A stretch of DNA of 64,000 nt from Hemileia vastatrix (taxonomy: Eukaryota > Basidiomycota > Pucciniomycetes > Pucciniales > Zaghouaniaceae). Positions 1 to 13,117 of this stretch are shown piece after piece. Below the pieces are notes generated by a model that did not search any database, was not told where the DNA came from, and was given only the letters and a program-made list of their open reading frames with translations. Positions within the stretch are counted from its first letter, which is position 1, and each line of letters starts with the position of its first letter. Position numbers and translations under genes: made by a program. The DNA lies in NCBI GenBank assembly GCA_030280995.1, contig JASXTE010000014.1, forward strand, positions 20,559,650 through 20,623,649, read 5' to 3'.

Positions 1-99
1 TCATTACTCTATCAATCATTACTTGAATTTTCGTATTTTAATGTTAAATATTCTTTTTTTAAATAAAATTTTCATTTCTCCTTTGAAAATTTGATGATT

Positions 100-510
100 C
101 CCCACCCCTGGATTTTTTTGAAGTAAGGGGTGGGTATCACTAAAATTCTTTCATGTCATGAATCTTGAAAGTCTTATATGAAACTTTGGCTTTACTACCC
201 CCTGCATTTTACTGGTATCCCCAAAATTCTTACATGTCAAGAATTTCACAAGTCTTATAAGAAATTTTGGCAAAACCCCCCATGGATTTTATTGAAGTAA
301 GGGACAGGTATCACCAAAAAATTTTCACCAAAATATTTACAAGTCAAAAAAATTCTATATCTGTTTTAAAAAAATGGCAATACTCTCCCCTGCATTTTGT
401 TGAAGCAAGGGGTGGGTATCACCAAAAATTTTCAAAGTCATCAATTTCACATGTCAGATTTGAAAATTTGGCAATACCCCCCCCCTGAATTTGATTGAAG
501 TAAGGGGTGG
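100..510. repeat. tandem repeat, ~100-bp unit, about four copies
   Basis: Four diverged units follow one another. Each begins with a C run followed by a form of TGGATTTTATTGAAGTAAGG, continues with GGTATCACCAAAATT and ends with TTTGGCAATACCCC. Unit starts are near 101, 199, 277, 384 and 479. The short plus-strand reading frame across the array is produced by the repeat and is not a gene. Confidence 0.8.
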
Positions 511-513
511 AAG

Positions 514-810
514 TCATCTAAATTTAATATAATTACATAAATTATTAAATAAATATCTAATATATATCAATTTCCCTAGTTTAAAGTAATGACAATCCCT
601 CAAGCCAAAATGCAGATCAAATCTAGAAACAAAAGTTTGGGACTTTCCACAGGTATAGGCTAGAGGAACCCAATGAAACAAATAAATGTTATCATGATTA
701 CCTGTTATACAACCAAAGGTCATTGGCTCATCACTTTACTTGAGCAAATTGATATATAAAAAATATTTATTAAAAATTTATGAAAAAATATAAAATTTTC
801 AATGACAACT
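514..810. other. AT-rich spacer
   Basis: AT-rich sequence between the tandem repeat and the decayed TET/JBP-like gene. I see no coding region or RNA gene here; the 69-codon minus-strand frame has no recognisable motif. Confidence 0.5.
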
Positions 811-2104
811 CTAATCCCCATACTTTTTGGATCTAGATAAAGTTTTTTTAAATCGATTAACTTTACCTTCTTTCTTTACCTTGTTGATTCTTTGAATCAA
901 CTTATGACTGATTTGAAATGAGCAACCAAAATGTGTTAAATCTTGACAGGATTCCAAACCAGGAGGAGCTTTGGTCGTTTGATCATTATCCTTAGAAGAA
1001 TTCCAAATAGTTTCAATGATACCATTTCCCAAACCAAAATCAATTATGTACCGGTGGTCTGGAAAATATGAACCATGTCCTTTGATTTTAGCTGGAGATG
1101 GTATTGGTTGGCCAGTTATTGGATTGATATATGAGAATATACCAACAGTAAGAAAATTGGTGTCATTCCTATCAATATGAATCCTATTGTGGAATCCAGA
1201 ATGAGTGATAATAACATTAGAAAATAAAAGATATTTGTGGGTGATATCTTCCCATTTGTAGTCACAGCAATTTGATATTCCAAATTTGGTTGCAAGTTCA
1301 TGTTTTTTCAAATGCTTTATTACAGAGCTTTTTGAGTCAAAGAGCAAGAAAAGAGTTAAAGGAAGGTAGAGTGTCCCATAAGCAAAAATCTTCATCTTTT
1401 TGAGCTTTAGTGATATTCTTGAGCAATGAATATATGCCTATTAAATGAAATAAGTGAAATTATATTAAGAATGGAAAAAAAATTATTAGACATACCGAGA
1501 GAATATCCTTTAAAAAAACCTGGTCTCCAACCAAATCCAATCATGATACCACCCAACAAATTTGTATTCCTTATAGGTAATCAAACCAAAGTCATTTGAT
1601 AAAGAGTTATGATAAGATCCAATAGTTGATTAAAAGATTCATCTTCTATACCATCAAATGAATGAACTTCCAAAATGATTTGAGCCTTATAACTATTACT
1701 GATAACTGCAACAACTCAATCATCTCCAAATTTGGTTAAATATTTGATATCTTCTGGTAATTATTTCGGATATTGATTTTTTTATCTACTTTAGTTTTAT
1801 GAAAAAAAATGTTTGGGATATGAAAAAAATAACTTTCACAGAGAATTTTTTTTTCAGATATCTTTTCTTCTGATGAGACTGATTATCTTTAAATTTTTTG
1901 GATGATTTAGAAGAAGAATTTTTTTTTCAGATATCTTTTATTCTGATGAGACTGATTATCATTAATTTTTTTTGATGTTTTAGAAGATGATTGTATTGAA
2001 GTTGATTTTGAAGAAGATGATAGAGATGATAAAGATGAAGATGATAAAGAGGATAAAGATGAAGATGATAGAGAAGTAAGGGGTGAATCTGAAGAAGAAG
2101 ACAT
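811..2104 (-). pseudogene. decayed TET/JBP-like 2OG-Fe(II) dioxygenase
   Basis: The best-preserved part is the C-terminal block at 1395-811. It has a double-stranded beta-helix pattern with an iron-binding H-x-D (HIDRND) followed by the stretch ending THFGCSFQI, which aligns with TRIGSSIQI in the intact gene at 17094-18304. Upstream, the frame at 1760-1500 reads GGIMIGFGWRPGFFKGYSL just before a GTATGT donor (about 1499), matching the intron position of the intact relative. In-frame TGA codons lie at 1716-1718 and 1581-1583. The arginine of the intact copy is His here, and I see no distal metal-binding His where one is expected, so the enzyme should be dead. The likely N-terminus is a Ser-rich tract starting at ATG 2104-2102. 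An ~80-bp direct duplication (about 1848-1990) disrupts it further. The outer transposon inserted 3 bp upstream of that ATG. Confidence 0.75.
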
Positions 2105-2107
2105 TTT

Positions 2108-2146
2108 CACCACAGGAAATTTAGGGGTGAACTGCTAGCAGTTCCC
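2108..2146 (+). repeat. left terminal inverted repeat of outer element
   Basis: CACCACAGG, AT stretch, GGGG, then the near-palindrome GAACTGCTAGCAGTTC. It pairs with the right end at 41236-41274. Confidence 0.8.
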
Positions 2147-2499
2147 TCTTTTTAAAACTATTAGGAATTTGTCAGGAAACTGTTGGGAAACCATCCTGAA
2201 ACTGTCAGAAAGATGTTTTTAAATCTGATGAAAAAACATTGAAAAAATAAACTGTCACAGATTGAATCCAGAACAATCCCTCCTTGAGCAGAGCTTAAGA
2301 ACCACATTGAACATCAGTTAATCTCAGGTTTGGCAAAAGGTTGAACAACATCACTTAGCATACCTTAATATTCAAATATTAAACTTGAATATATGTTGCG
2401 TGTATGATATAGATGCATATGCATTTGAATTTGCATGGTGGATACTTATTGCATGCTAAAAATTGATGTGAATTGCCTATCCAAAGTGTATGCATAATG

Positions 2500-2860
2500 A
2501 CTATGAAGAATAAATATGCATAAAAAATATGCATAAAAATATGCATAAAAAATATGCATAAAAAATATGCATAAAAATATGCATAAAAATATGCATAAAA
2601 ATATGCATATTGAATATGCATTAAAAATATGAATATTGAATATGCAAAAAAAAGGTGCATATATGTATATGAATAAAATATATTAATATGCATATAAATT
2701 GTATAATGAATATGCATATGAATATGCATAAATATGCATAATGGTTGAAAAATGCAAAAAAAATGATGCCTAACGAGTATATTTTATGCATAAATAGAAA
2801 TATGCAATATGAATTCATATTGCATACAGATAACACTGGCAAACCATTTTGACCAAAACT
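2500..2860. repeat. ATGCATAAAAAT minisatellite and ATGCAT-rich low complexity
   Basis: About ten head-to-tail copies of an 11-12-bp unit (ATGCATAAAAAT and variants) lie at about 2515-2620. Less regular ATATGCAT-rich sequence follows to about 2860. The hydrophobic minus-strand frames here simply reflect the repeat. Confidence 0.85.
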
Positions 2861-3419
2861 CATACTAAATTTTCATTCTGGACTAAAGGTGTGAGGGAAG
2901 GAAGAAAAACAGTCTGACGTTAGAAAAATGCTACATGCACTCATTTTGTAGCAGAGCAAATGAGAAGTGCTGAATTATGGTTGGTGCCCATAATTTAGTA
3001 TGATATCATAATTTTATTTAATTGTTTTCAATATTGAAAAGACTTTAGGTCGGTTGGTATGGATCTAGCTGTGCCAGGGTCTAATCTAATTATTTTAACA
3101 ATTTCTTAATAATTAACGGGCTTTAATACAAAAACAGGTTGTATTTTTTGTGGGATATTGGATATGATAAGGTCTTTTTTAAAAAAAACTTATATTGTTT
3201 AAAAATATTCCTGAATCAGATGCGGGATAATCACTACAAAAAATTGTAGTACTGTGGGCAATAAAATATATGCACAAGCAGTAAAGAAAGGACCAAGTGA
3301 ACCCTTTTTGTGCAGTGGGAATCATTAGAGTGGAATTGTGGATGAAAAATATAATTCATTATTACCATTTTATTTAATCAAAAAATTTATAATATTAAAA
3401 AGAACTATTGATTAATTGG
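2861..3419. other. non-coding spacer in the outer element
   Basis: AT-rich sequence between the ATGCAT minisatellite and the satellite array. No coding region, tRNA or clear repeat recognised. Confidence 0.5.
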
Positions 3420-6400
3420 TATTTGACCTTTGTGCCTCACTCATATTTATCATTTGATTGATTTTTGTCACCATTATGTTATTAATATTATAAGTATAGC
3501 AAAAACTTGTGTGCCAAATGCATACCGGGTGATGTTACACCTTTTATAATATTATTAAATAAAGGTAAAAAAATATGAAAATGATTTGCTTTACAAAAAA
3601 TAAATTGATATCCAAAAGCAATATGAGGGATAAAAAGGTAAAATTAAAGGGATCAAATATGAAATAAAAAATTAAAGTGAAATTCCTCCCATCAAGAGCA
3701 AGTAGACATGATGGGGTGAGCGCCCACCAGTGGCACTAAACTTGGACTATAATTTCTTTTTTGTAAAAATAAAAAAAAATCCACTGGAGCTTTACCAAAA
3801 CTTCAGGATGACAATTTTGCCATATCAAACAACTTCTAGTGCAATTATTGAAGAAAAATTCATCTTCATTGCAATAGAGAGAATTGATCACATCAGACTG
3901 CATATGACCAAAAGTGTCCAGCACAAGTTCAGCCGAACTTGTGCTGGACACTTTTATGATGGAGGTTAGCTAGGGTGGAATTTTTCTTCAGTTCATCTGG
4001 TATTTCTTATAAACATGTCCACTGGTATTTGATCTTTGTGCCTCACTCATATTTATCATTTGATTGATTTTTTGTCACCATTATGTTTTAATATTATAAG
4101 TATAGCAAAAACTCGTGTGCCAAATGCATACCGGGTGATGTTACACCTTTTATAATATTATTAAATAAAGGTAAAAAAATATGAAAATGATTTGTTTTCC
4201 AAAAAAAAAAATTGATATACAAAAGCAATATGAGGGATAAAAAGGTAAAATTAAAGGAATCAAATATGAAATAAAAAATTAAAATAAATATACTGCCATC
4301 AAGAGCAAGTAGACATGTTGGGGCAAATGTCCACCAGTGAGGCTAAACTTGGACTATAATTGCTTTTTTGAAAAACAAAAAAGTGCCAATCTGAGGTTTA
4401 AAAAAACTTCAGCATAACCATTTAGCCATATCAAACAACTTCTAGTTCAATGATTGAGAGAGAATTGATCATGCCAGACTGCATGTGACAAAAAGTGTCC
4501 AGCACAAGTTCGGCCAAACTTGTGCTGGACACATTTATGACGGAGAGTAGCTAGGGTAGAATTTTTCTTCAGTTAATCTGGTATTTCTTATAAACATGTC
4601 CATTGGTACTTGATCTTTGTGCCTCACTCATATATATCATTTGATTAATTTATTGTCACCATTATATTATTAATATTATAAGTATAGCAAAAACTCGTGT
4701 CCCAAATGCATACCAGGTGATGTTACACCTTTTATAATATTATTAAATAAAGGTAAAAAAATATGAAAATGATTTGTTTTACAAAAAATAAATTGATATA
4801 CAAAAGCAATATGAGGGATAAAAAGGTAAAATTAATCTCAAAGAGATCAATTATGAAAAACAAAATACTAGTAAAATTCTTGCTCTCAAGAGCCAGTAGA
4901 AGTGTTGAAAAAAATGGGAGCCATCAGGGCTAAATTGTAATAAGTGACCTTTTTTTTAAAGATAAAACATTATACACCTGAGGTTGGGAAGAACAACAGG
5001 TGGATGATTCAGATAAACAAAACTGCTTGTAGTGAAGTTTAATAAAAAAATGTTTTTTTGTTGCCATATAGAGAATTGATCTCATCTGACTGCACGTGAC
5101 TAAAAGTGTCCAGCACAAGTTCGGCCGAACTTGTGCTGGACACTTTTATGATGGAGAGTAGCTTGGGTGGAAATTTTCTTCAGTTCGTTCATCTTGTATT
5201 TCTCATAAACATGTCTACTGGTATTTGATCAGTCTGTATCTTTCATATTTATCATCCGATTAATATTTTATCACCATTATATTATTAATGTTATTAGTAT
5301 AGCAAAAACTTGTGTGCCAAGTGCATACCATGTGAAGTTATACCTTCAATAATTTTTTAAAATAGATGTAAATAAATATGGAAAGGAATAGTTTTACAAA
5401 AATTAAATTGAAATTTAAAAGTAAAAAGAGGAATAAAAGAGTAAAATAAAAGTCAAAGAGTTAAAATATGAAAAAAATACTGGTAAAATTCCTGCTATCA
5501 AGAGCCAGTAGAGGTGTTAAAGCAAATGGGAGCCATCAGGGCTTAATTGTAATAAGTGACCTTTTCTTTAAAGATAAAAAATTATACACCTGATATTGGG
5601 CAGAACAGCAGGTGGATGATTCAGCTAAACCAAACTACTTCTAGTGAAATTTGATAAAAAAATTTTTTTGTTGCCATACAGAGAATTGATCCCATCTGAC
5701 TGCACATGACCAAAAGTGTCCAGCACAAGTTCAGCAGAACTTGTGCTGGACACTTCTATGATGGAGAGCGGCTGGGGTAGAATTTTTCTTCAGTTCATCT
5801 GGTATTTCTTACAAATATGTCTACTGGTATTTTATCTTTGTGCCTCACTCATACATATTGTTTGATTAATTTTTTGTCTTAATTATATTATTAATTATAT
5901 AAGTATAGCAAAATATCGTGTGCCAAATGCATACTGAGTGATGTTACACATTTTATAATATTATTAAAAAAATGTATAAAAATATAAAAATAATTTATTT
6001 TAAAATTTATTAATTGATATCCAAGAGCAATATGAGGAATAAAAAATTAATTTAAAGCGATCAAATATGAAAAAAAAATCCAAGTATTATTGCTAATATC
6101 AAAGGCCAGTAGAGATGTTGAAGCAAGTGAGAGCCATCAGGGATAAATTGTACTTAATTGATTGTTTTTTAAAGATAAAAAATTGTGTACCTGTGGTTTG
6201 GATGAGCTCTAGGTGGATAATTCAGCTATATCAAACTACATCTAGTGAAGTTTCTTATCAAATAATTTTTTTCATTTCCATAGAGAGAATTGATCCCATC
6301 TGACTGCACCTGACCAAAAGTGTCCAGAACAAGTTCGGCCGAACTTGTGCTGGACACTTTTATGATGGAGAGTAGCTAGGGTGCAGGTCTTCTTCAGTGC

Positions 6401-7861
6401 AACTGTTATTTTTTTAAAACATGTCAAATGGTATTTGATCTTTCTGTGTTATTCATATTTTATTATCTGATTAATTTTTTGTCATTAGAATTTTATTAAT
6501 TTTATTAGTACAGAAAAAACTTGTGTGCCAAATGCATGCCATGTTATATTACACCTTTTATAATATTATTAAAAAATGTTAAAAAAATATGAAAATGATT
6601 TCTTTTCCAAAATTATAAATTAATATCCAAATGTAAAATGAGTGATAAAAAAGTAAAGTAAAAGAGATCAAATATGAAAAAGAAAAATTCAAGAAAAATT
6701 CCTGCCTTCAAGAGCCAGTAGAGGTGTTGAAACAAATGGGTGCCACCAGGGCTAAATTTGATAAAATTTCATTTTTTTTAAAGATAAAAAATTTTTCACC
6801 TGTTGTTTGGAAAAACTCAAGGTGGATAATTCAGCCATACCAAACTACTTCTAATGTAATTATTTAGAATTTTTTTAAATTTAATTTCCACAGAGAGAAT
6901 TGATCCCATCTGACTGCACCTGAAAAAAAGTGTCCAGCACAAGTTCGGCCGAACTTGTGCTGGACACTTTTATGATGGAGAGTAGCTAGGGTGGAAGTGT
7001 TTCTCAGTACATCAGTTTTTTGTTTTTCACATTTCTATTGGGTTTTTAACTTTTTTTTATCATTCATATTTATCTTATAATTAATTTTTTGTCACCATAT
7101 ATATTATTAATGTTTCTAGTATAGCAAAAAACTGCATGCCAAATGCAAAATTGGTGATGTTACAACTTTAATAATATTATTATATAAAGTTAAAAAAATA
7201 TGTATATGTTTAGTTTTTAAAAAAATAAATTGATATTTAAAATTAAAAAGAGTAATAGAAAAGTAAAATGAAAATAAATGGGATCAAATACAAAATAAAA
7301 AATACAAGTAAAATTTTTACTATCAAGAGCCAGAAGTGGTGTTGGGACAGTTGGGGACCCCTAGGTCAAGACTTGGTCTAAACTTACTTTTATGTATAGC
7401 TAACAAATTTTGAACTGAGGTTTGGACAGACATCCAAGGGACAATTTTACAATATTAAACATTCTTTACTTCAATAATTGAGTGAAATATCATTTTTTAT
7501 TGCCATAGAGAGAATTTATCTCATATGACTTCATGCAACCAAAAGTGTCCAGCACAAGTTCGGCCAAACTTGTGCTGGACACTTTTATAATTGAGAGTAG
7601 GCATACAGCAAATCTCCTTAAACTCAAAAGGGATTTCTTATAAACATTTCCACTGGAATTTGATCTTTCTGTGTCATTTAAATTTACCATTTGATTAATT
7701 TTTTGTCATCATTATATTGTTAACGTTATTACTATAGTAATAACTTGTGTGAAAAATGCATACCAGGTGGTGTTCCACCTTTAATCATATATTATTAAAT
7801 AAGGTATAAGAGTATGAAAATTATTTATTTTAAAACTTAAAAATTGATATCCAAAGCAATA
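3420..7861. repeat. 610-bp palindrome-bearing satellite, left half
   Basis: Tandem monomers of about 600-615 bp. Each contains a 46-bp perfect or near-perfect palindrome with arm AAAGTGTCCAGCACAAGTTC and centre GGCC. Palindromes start at 3910, 4491, 5102, 5712, 6316, 6926 and 7541. The copy at 5102-5147 is perfect and extends to 48 bp. Each is followed by ATGATGGAGAGTAGCTAGGG and, further on, by a block reading GTATAGCAAAAACTCGTGTG and CCAAATGCATACCGGGTG. The array stops abruptly at the left end of the 28.7-kb element. Confidence 0.95.
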
Positions 7862-8110
7862 CACCACAGAAAAAATGGGGGGGTATTGCTAGCAATACCC
7901 CTTGCTTGAGCTCCGTTGAGCCACAAATCTATGCTTGAATTATGCACACATCATCACCATGTAGGAAATTGTTTGGCCTTACATTTAGTCAGAGATTTGT
8001 CACAGATTGAGCTCAAGATGAACCTACATTGATCACCGTTTGATCTTGTAAAATCCTAATTTGATCATCAGTTAAGCTCCCTTTGATCTCACTTTGATCT
8101 AACATAAGCT
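7862..8110. repeat. left terminal and subterminal repeats of the 28.7-kb element
   Basis: The 40-bp terminal inverted repeat (7862-7901) is followed by repeated words: TTGAGC(TC/CA) near 7905-7922 and 8000, and TTTGATC near 8039, 8052, 8090 and 8098. The right end carries TTGAGC-type words on the opposite strand at about 36300-36400. Confidence 0.7.
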
Positions 8111-9806
8111 TTTGCATATCCAATATGTCAACTATTCACTTTCAAAAAGATTCATAATGAATTTCACATGGAATATTAGAAACGAAACCAGTAATTTTGA
8201 GTAAATGGCTCATCAAAATGATTAATCTACAACAAAATACCATCAAAATTCAATCTGATTACTGAAAACTTTTGTTAAAATGACTAATAGATATTTAAAT
8301 TGGAAAATAATATTCCATTTCTCAATTTCAAATTCAAAATATAAATCCTCGTTTGAAATGTGAATTTTGTAGATTCCTTGCCTTCCTATATTATGAGTAA
8401 TATTTGAGGTATTTTACACCTTTGTAAATATGGTGTTGTGCTGCTAGAAATTATCTCTGTTTCAATTCAACTTTATTGAAGCTTGAGTCCAGAATGATAA
8501 ATATTTTATAACTATTTTGAGAAAAAAGTCACTAGTAATGAATTTAGCCTTTTATCTGTCCTTTATTAAACCTCACTTAATCCTACTTAAATCCAAATTG
8601 ACCCACAAAAACCTTATTTGGGATATTTTTTAGCCCAGGATGATTCAAGATTGGAGCAAAATATTATTTTAAATATCCAATATGCCTATTGATTAAATTT
8701 CTTCAAGCTTACTTTAAATTCACATTAACATTAACTTTCACAGGAAATATTAAACACAAATCTTGAAAATATAGTATTTAAAATCATAATAAATATAATA
8801 TAATATGCTTACAACAAAATTTTCTTTCTGGATTAATTGAAACAAAAAATTGTTCATTTGTGAAAATAGAAAAAATACTATCCATCCTGAATTTAGAATT
8901 CATTTTTAAAAATTTAATGCCCCCTCACTTTCAAGTTTATCATGTATTTCGAAAATTATATTTTTAATAATTTTGTGAATAGTACACCTGAGATATAAAC
9001 TTGGGGATATCAAAAACTAAAACATCAGCAAATTGAAATGTTTTTTATTGTTATGAATGGAAATAATGATTGAAAAACACCATTAGAGCAAGTTTGATTT
9101 TGAATAATAGGCATACTTTCTCATGTAAATTTCAATAAAAATAATTTTTATTCTTACTTAAGTTGCGGTGGATACATTTGAGCTCAAAAAGAATTAAAAT
9201 TGATAAAATAAGACTTCTATAGTTCATATTCAAAAATGAAATCACCCTTCATTATCTACCTGTAAACTATTTTAAATTGAATAATTTCAAAGTCAGTATA
9301 TACTGATGTTATTTTTTCTTCTAAAAAATTTATTATATAGATTAATAGTCATAAACAGTTGACATAGATGTTAAATTTATATAAGCAATCTTTAATTCAT
9401 AAAATGATAAAACTATCTTTTATGTAAAAAGTGATGAAGGAAAAAAATATTATTAAATTTTTGATGCACTATCAATAAAATTGAAGATAGAGCATATCAA
9501 AAGTTTAAACTTAATTTCAATTTTGATATCATCATTTTATTTTATTTTACTTGAGTAGAAAACAGATTTTAAATCTCAATATAATTTTAAATCCCATTAG
9601 TTTGTAGATTTCAACATTTGAAACTATGAAATAAATATTTATGAAAGAATTTTACAATATTTGCCCTTCTAAAAACTCATAAATCCAACTTCAAATCTTC
9701 TAACCTTCACAAGTAACCACAATGCATTCTGAAAATACTCTATATTTAAATAATTAAAGGTAAATAAAATTATGTTTTTATTCTTTATTTCAATTTTTGA
9801 TAAATA

Positions 9807-9837
<31 letters not shown>

Positions 9838-11545
9838 ATTTCTTAAAAAGTCTAAGAGGGAACTTAATAGTGGTTTTGGCATTAGATATATAGATTCAAC
9901 TTTCAAAAAATTTGTTTGGAATAAATTACAAAGACAAAAAGGATATATTTTGATGAAAGAATACTGATTTAGGTTCTCTTAAAATATTATTAACCATTTT
10001 TATGGAATATTAATCCATGGTTATCATTCTTTATGATATTATCATAGAATTTTTTCCTTTTTTAATATAATGATTTTCTATTGTGTGGTATGTAGGCTAA
10101 GATAAGTTTAAAAGATTTATTGAAGATATATATACCAGAAACAGTATAATCTGTAGATTTATAACTATAACTTACTTTTCTTATGTTTTAAATCATTGAT
10201 AAGTAGCTCATGCATTACACAAGTAAATAATTATAGTCTCTGGAAATAATTCCTTGTGAATTTCAAATTTTTTGTTATTCTTAAAATCATTACTCAAATA
10301 AACTAAAATTTCTTCAAATATTGATTGAAAGAAGGAGTTACAAAATCTTATTTTGTAGTTATAAAAGTTTGAGTTATTTTTCATATTATCAAGTATAATG
10401 AACATTTGTAAGTTTTAACTTGAAAACTAGTGATCATAGCAAAGTAATACTGGAAGAATCAGATAAAAAGGGTGGAATAAAGTCATAGCACAACAGGAAA
10501 TGATACAAAATTGTTGATTTTTATCTCATAAAATTCAACTTATTTTTAACATATTTTACCACCTTTAGATAATGTTTAGTGGATTTTAACATTATTATAA
10601 CAAGCAAACTTAACAATGTTTTGATTTTTTTAACAAAAATAAATATTGTTAGATCATTTTTTTAAAAAATATGACTTATTTTTATGCTTTATCTACAATA
10701 GTTAGTAGTTTTTTTTGCAGAAATTACTTGTTTTGATATTCTATTTTTGAATTTTTTAAGAGACTTCATTGCATTAAAGTTTTGTAATAATTTTTCATTA
10801 AAGCATCATATTTTAAATCTAGAGAATTGGTTTTGAAATAATATATATTTTCATGTTAATTGACTCATTATTTTTGGATTGATAAATTATGTTAAAATTG
10901 GGATTGCTTATTTCTAGTGAGTGTACATCATAGTTTGTTTTCAAATCAAAGATTAATAAATGGTGAAATTTGGTAAAATTCTAAATATCTTTTAAACCTT
11001 TTTGATTTAAATAATGTTTAATGTTATGTAATCATTCTATAAGTAGAACACAGTTAAAATCTGATAATGGTACATTGCTTTCAATTTCTAATACTAAAAT
11101 TCTATTCTACTTGAAACAATGTAAACTAAAGCTTGGTATCTCATAAGAAACTCACAATTTTCAAAAATCATATTTCCAACTTTTTAAACATGATACACAT
11201 TAAAATATATTTTTAGAATAATTTCCTAATTAGTTTCAAATACTAGAAAATAATGACCTCAATTTATTTTAATACTTAAACCATTCTGATGAGTGAATTT
11301 CACAATCCTCTAAGTAACATATGGTTACCATTTATACACATATGCATGATTTCTCCTTTTGTTTAATTTTAGCTGAATCTAAAAAGTAAAATCACATGTT
11401 GAATATCATCTATAGATAAACTTCTTATATTAGAAGCTAATATTTCATATGAGAAATTTGTTATTGAGTTTGGGAAACATTAATAAGTGTTGGGTATTAT
11501 AATTGAGCCATTTATTCAAGTAAATAAAAAAGGATGACGTTCTAA

Positions 11546-11586
<41 letters not shown>

Positions 11587-12286
11587 AAAATTAATTATAT
11601 AGTAGCATTTAACCATGTTTTTATACTAATGTCATATAAAAAAAGGGATTGAACTAAAACTTTCAGTAAAGAAAATAAAAATAAGATAAGTTAATATTCT
11701 TGTTTATATTCTCATATTTTTGAAATGGCTTACTTAAGGGAGAAAATTATTTGGTTTTAGAGTACAAGAATTTCTAGATAAAAATCTTCACAATATAGTT
11801 TGACCCTCTCAAAAAGAAAATTCCTCAAATTTTACTATCACATTTTATATATTTGTTAAGTAATAGAAAATGGAGTTGTGTCTTTGACAATGAAGCTTTA
11901 GAAAATGAAATAAATGATTTAAATTTATAATATAATTTTTGAAACAATAAATCATGTATTCAAAAAAAATTATATATCTTACAATCAAGATAACAGTATT
12001 AATTAAGCAACTCTAACAACTTTGGAAAGAAACAAGAAAAAAATAATTAGTAAAATGCATAAGTTATTTTTGGAATTTAAGGAAACTTAATAGCTCTACC
12101 TGTAAACTAGCCTTAAAGCAGGTTTGGATTTAACATGTGGAAATTCATACATAGTACCCTTCCATCATTAGAGCAGAATAAAATTTATGTAGTTTTATTT
12201 TTTTAATTTATAATAGTATTTTTATTTTTGGCTTTTTCATTAGTATAACTATATATTTTTTAACTTTTTTGTTTTTCATAACATAA
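8111..12286. other. gene-free AT-rich interior of the 28.7-kb element
   Basis: About 4.2 kb with no convincing coding region on either strand. The only structure noted is a TA-rich microsatellite near 9805-9837 and another at about 11553-11583. Confidence 0.6.
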
Positions 12287-13117
12287 CACCACGCAATATG
12301 GGGGGCGGACTTGCTAGCAAGTCCGCAACCTTGAACCCTAATTCATATCTTTTTGAGCACACATTGAGGAAGTGATGAAACCATCATGAAGAAGTATTGA
12401 ATTTACTTTGAACACAAATGGGGCTACAAGGGCTGGAAAGGCTGGAGAGAGGGGTGAGGAAGGGTGTATGGGGTAGCGAAAAGGTTGGGAAAGAGTTGGA
12501 AGGGAAGATTAAGGGTTCCGAGGCATTTTAAATGAAGAAAAGGGTCTGGGAGAGGTTGAGAGGGGTGAAATGGGGATCAAAAGAGGATGGCATACAATGG
12601 GGCTGGGAGGATAGCGAAAGGCATGGGAAGGGAAGACAAGCATGTGTTGATAGAATTGAAAGGGATGGAGATTGGTGCAAACAGAGTGTGAAAATAGGAG
12701 GATGAACTCTGTTCTTCGGGCGAAGAACAGAGTTCACTTCCATAAAATATTAGCTGAAACAAAACAGAGTGTGAAAATAGGAGGATGAACTCTGTTCTTC
12801 GGGCGAAGAACAGAGTTCACTTCCATAAAATATTAGCTGAAACATAGTTTTCAATTCTGTAAAAACAGTTGTAGGTAATAGAAAAAGTCACTGATCTTCA
12901 AAAAATACTTTGCATTGAGTAGACTCATGGAATGATTTTTTCTGGCTTCCATTCAGTTATCCTCACACTTTCACTATGTTTTCAATATAGATCCATTGTT
13001 ATTTGTGTGATACTTCAAGTGAAAGTTCAGTATTACTTCAGTCTGAGTTCCATCTGATTTCCATCTGACTTCAAGTTCCGGACTTGCTAGCAAGTCCTCC
13101 CCCTATATTGCGTGGTG
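12287..13117. mobile_element. 831-bp non-autonomous element, copy 1
   Basis: The ends are CACCACGCAATATGGGGG plus a GGACTTGCTAGCAAGTCC palindrome, inverted at the right end (CTATATTGCGTGGTG). The 3-bp duplication TAA lies at 12284-12286 and 13118-13120. The interior is a G-rich stretch plus an ~80-bp unit present twice, each containing the hairpin GAACTCTGTTCTTC/GAAGAACAGAGTTC. There is no coding capacity. It has the same length as copy 2 at 24581-25411, with about four substitutions seen by eye. Confidence 0.93.

Noticed and set aside
2379..2863. Hydrophobic minus-strand frames resembling membrane proteins
   Set aside because: Low-complexity translation of the ATGCATAAAAAT minisatellite.
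12528..12762. Small minus-strand frames duplicated at 24822-25056
   Set aside because: They lie inside the 831-bp non-autonomous elements, overlap each other in two frames and have no domain.
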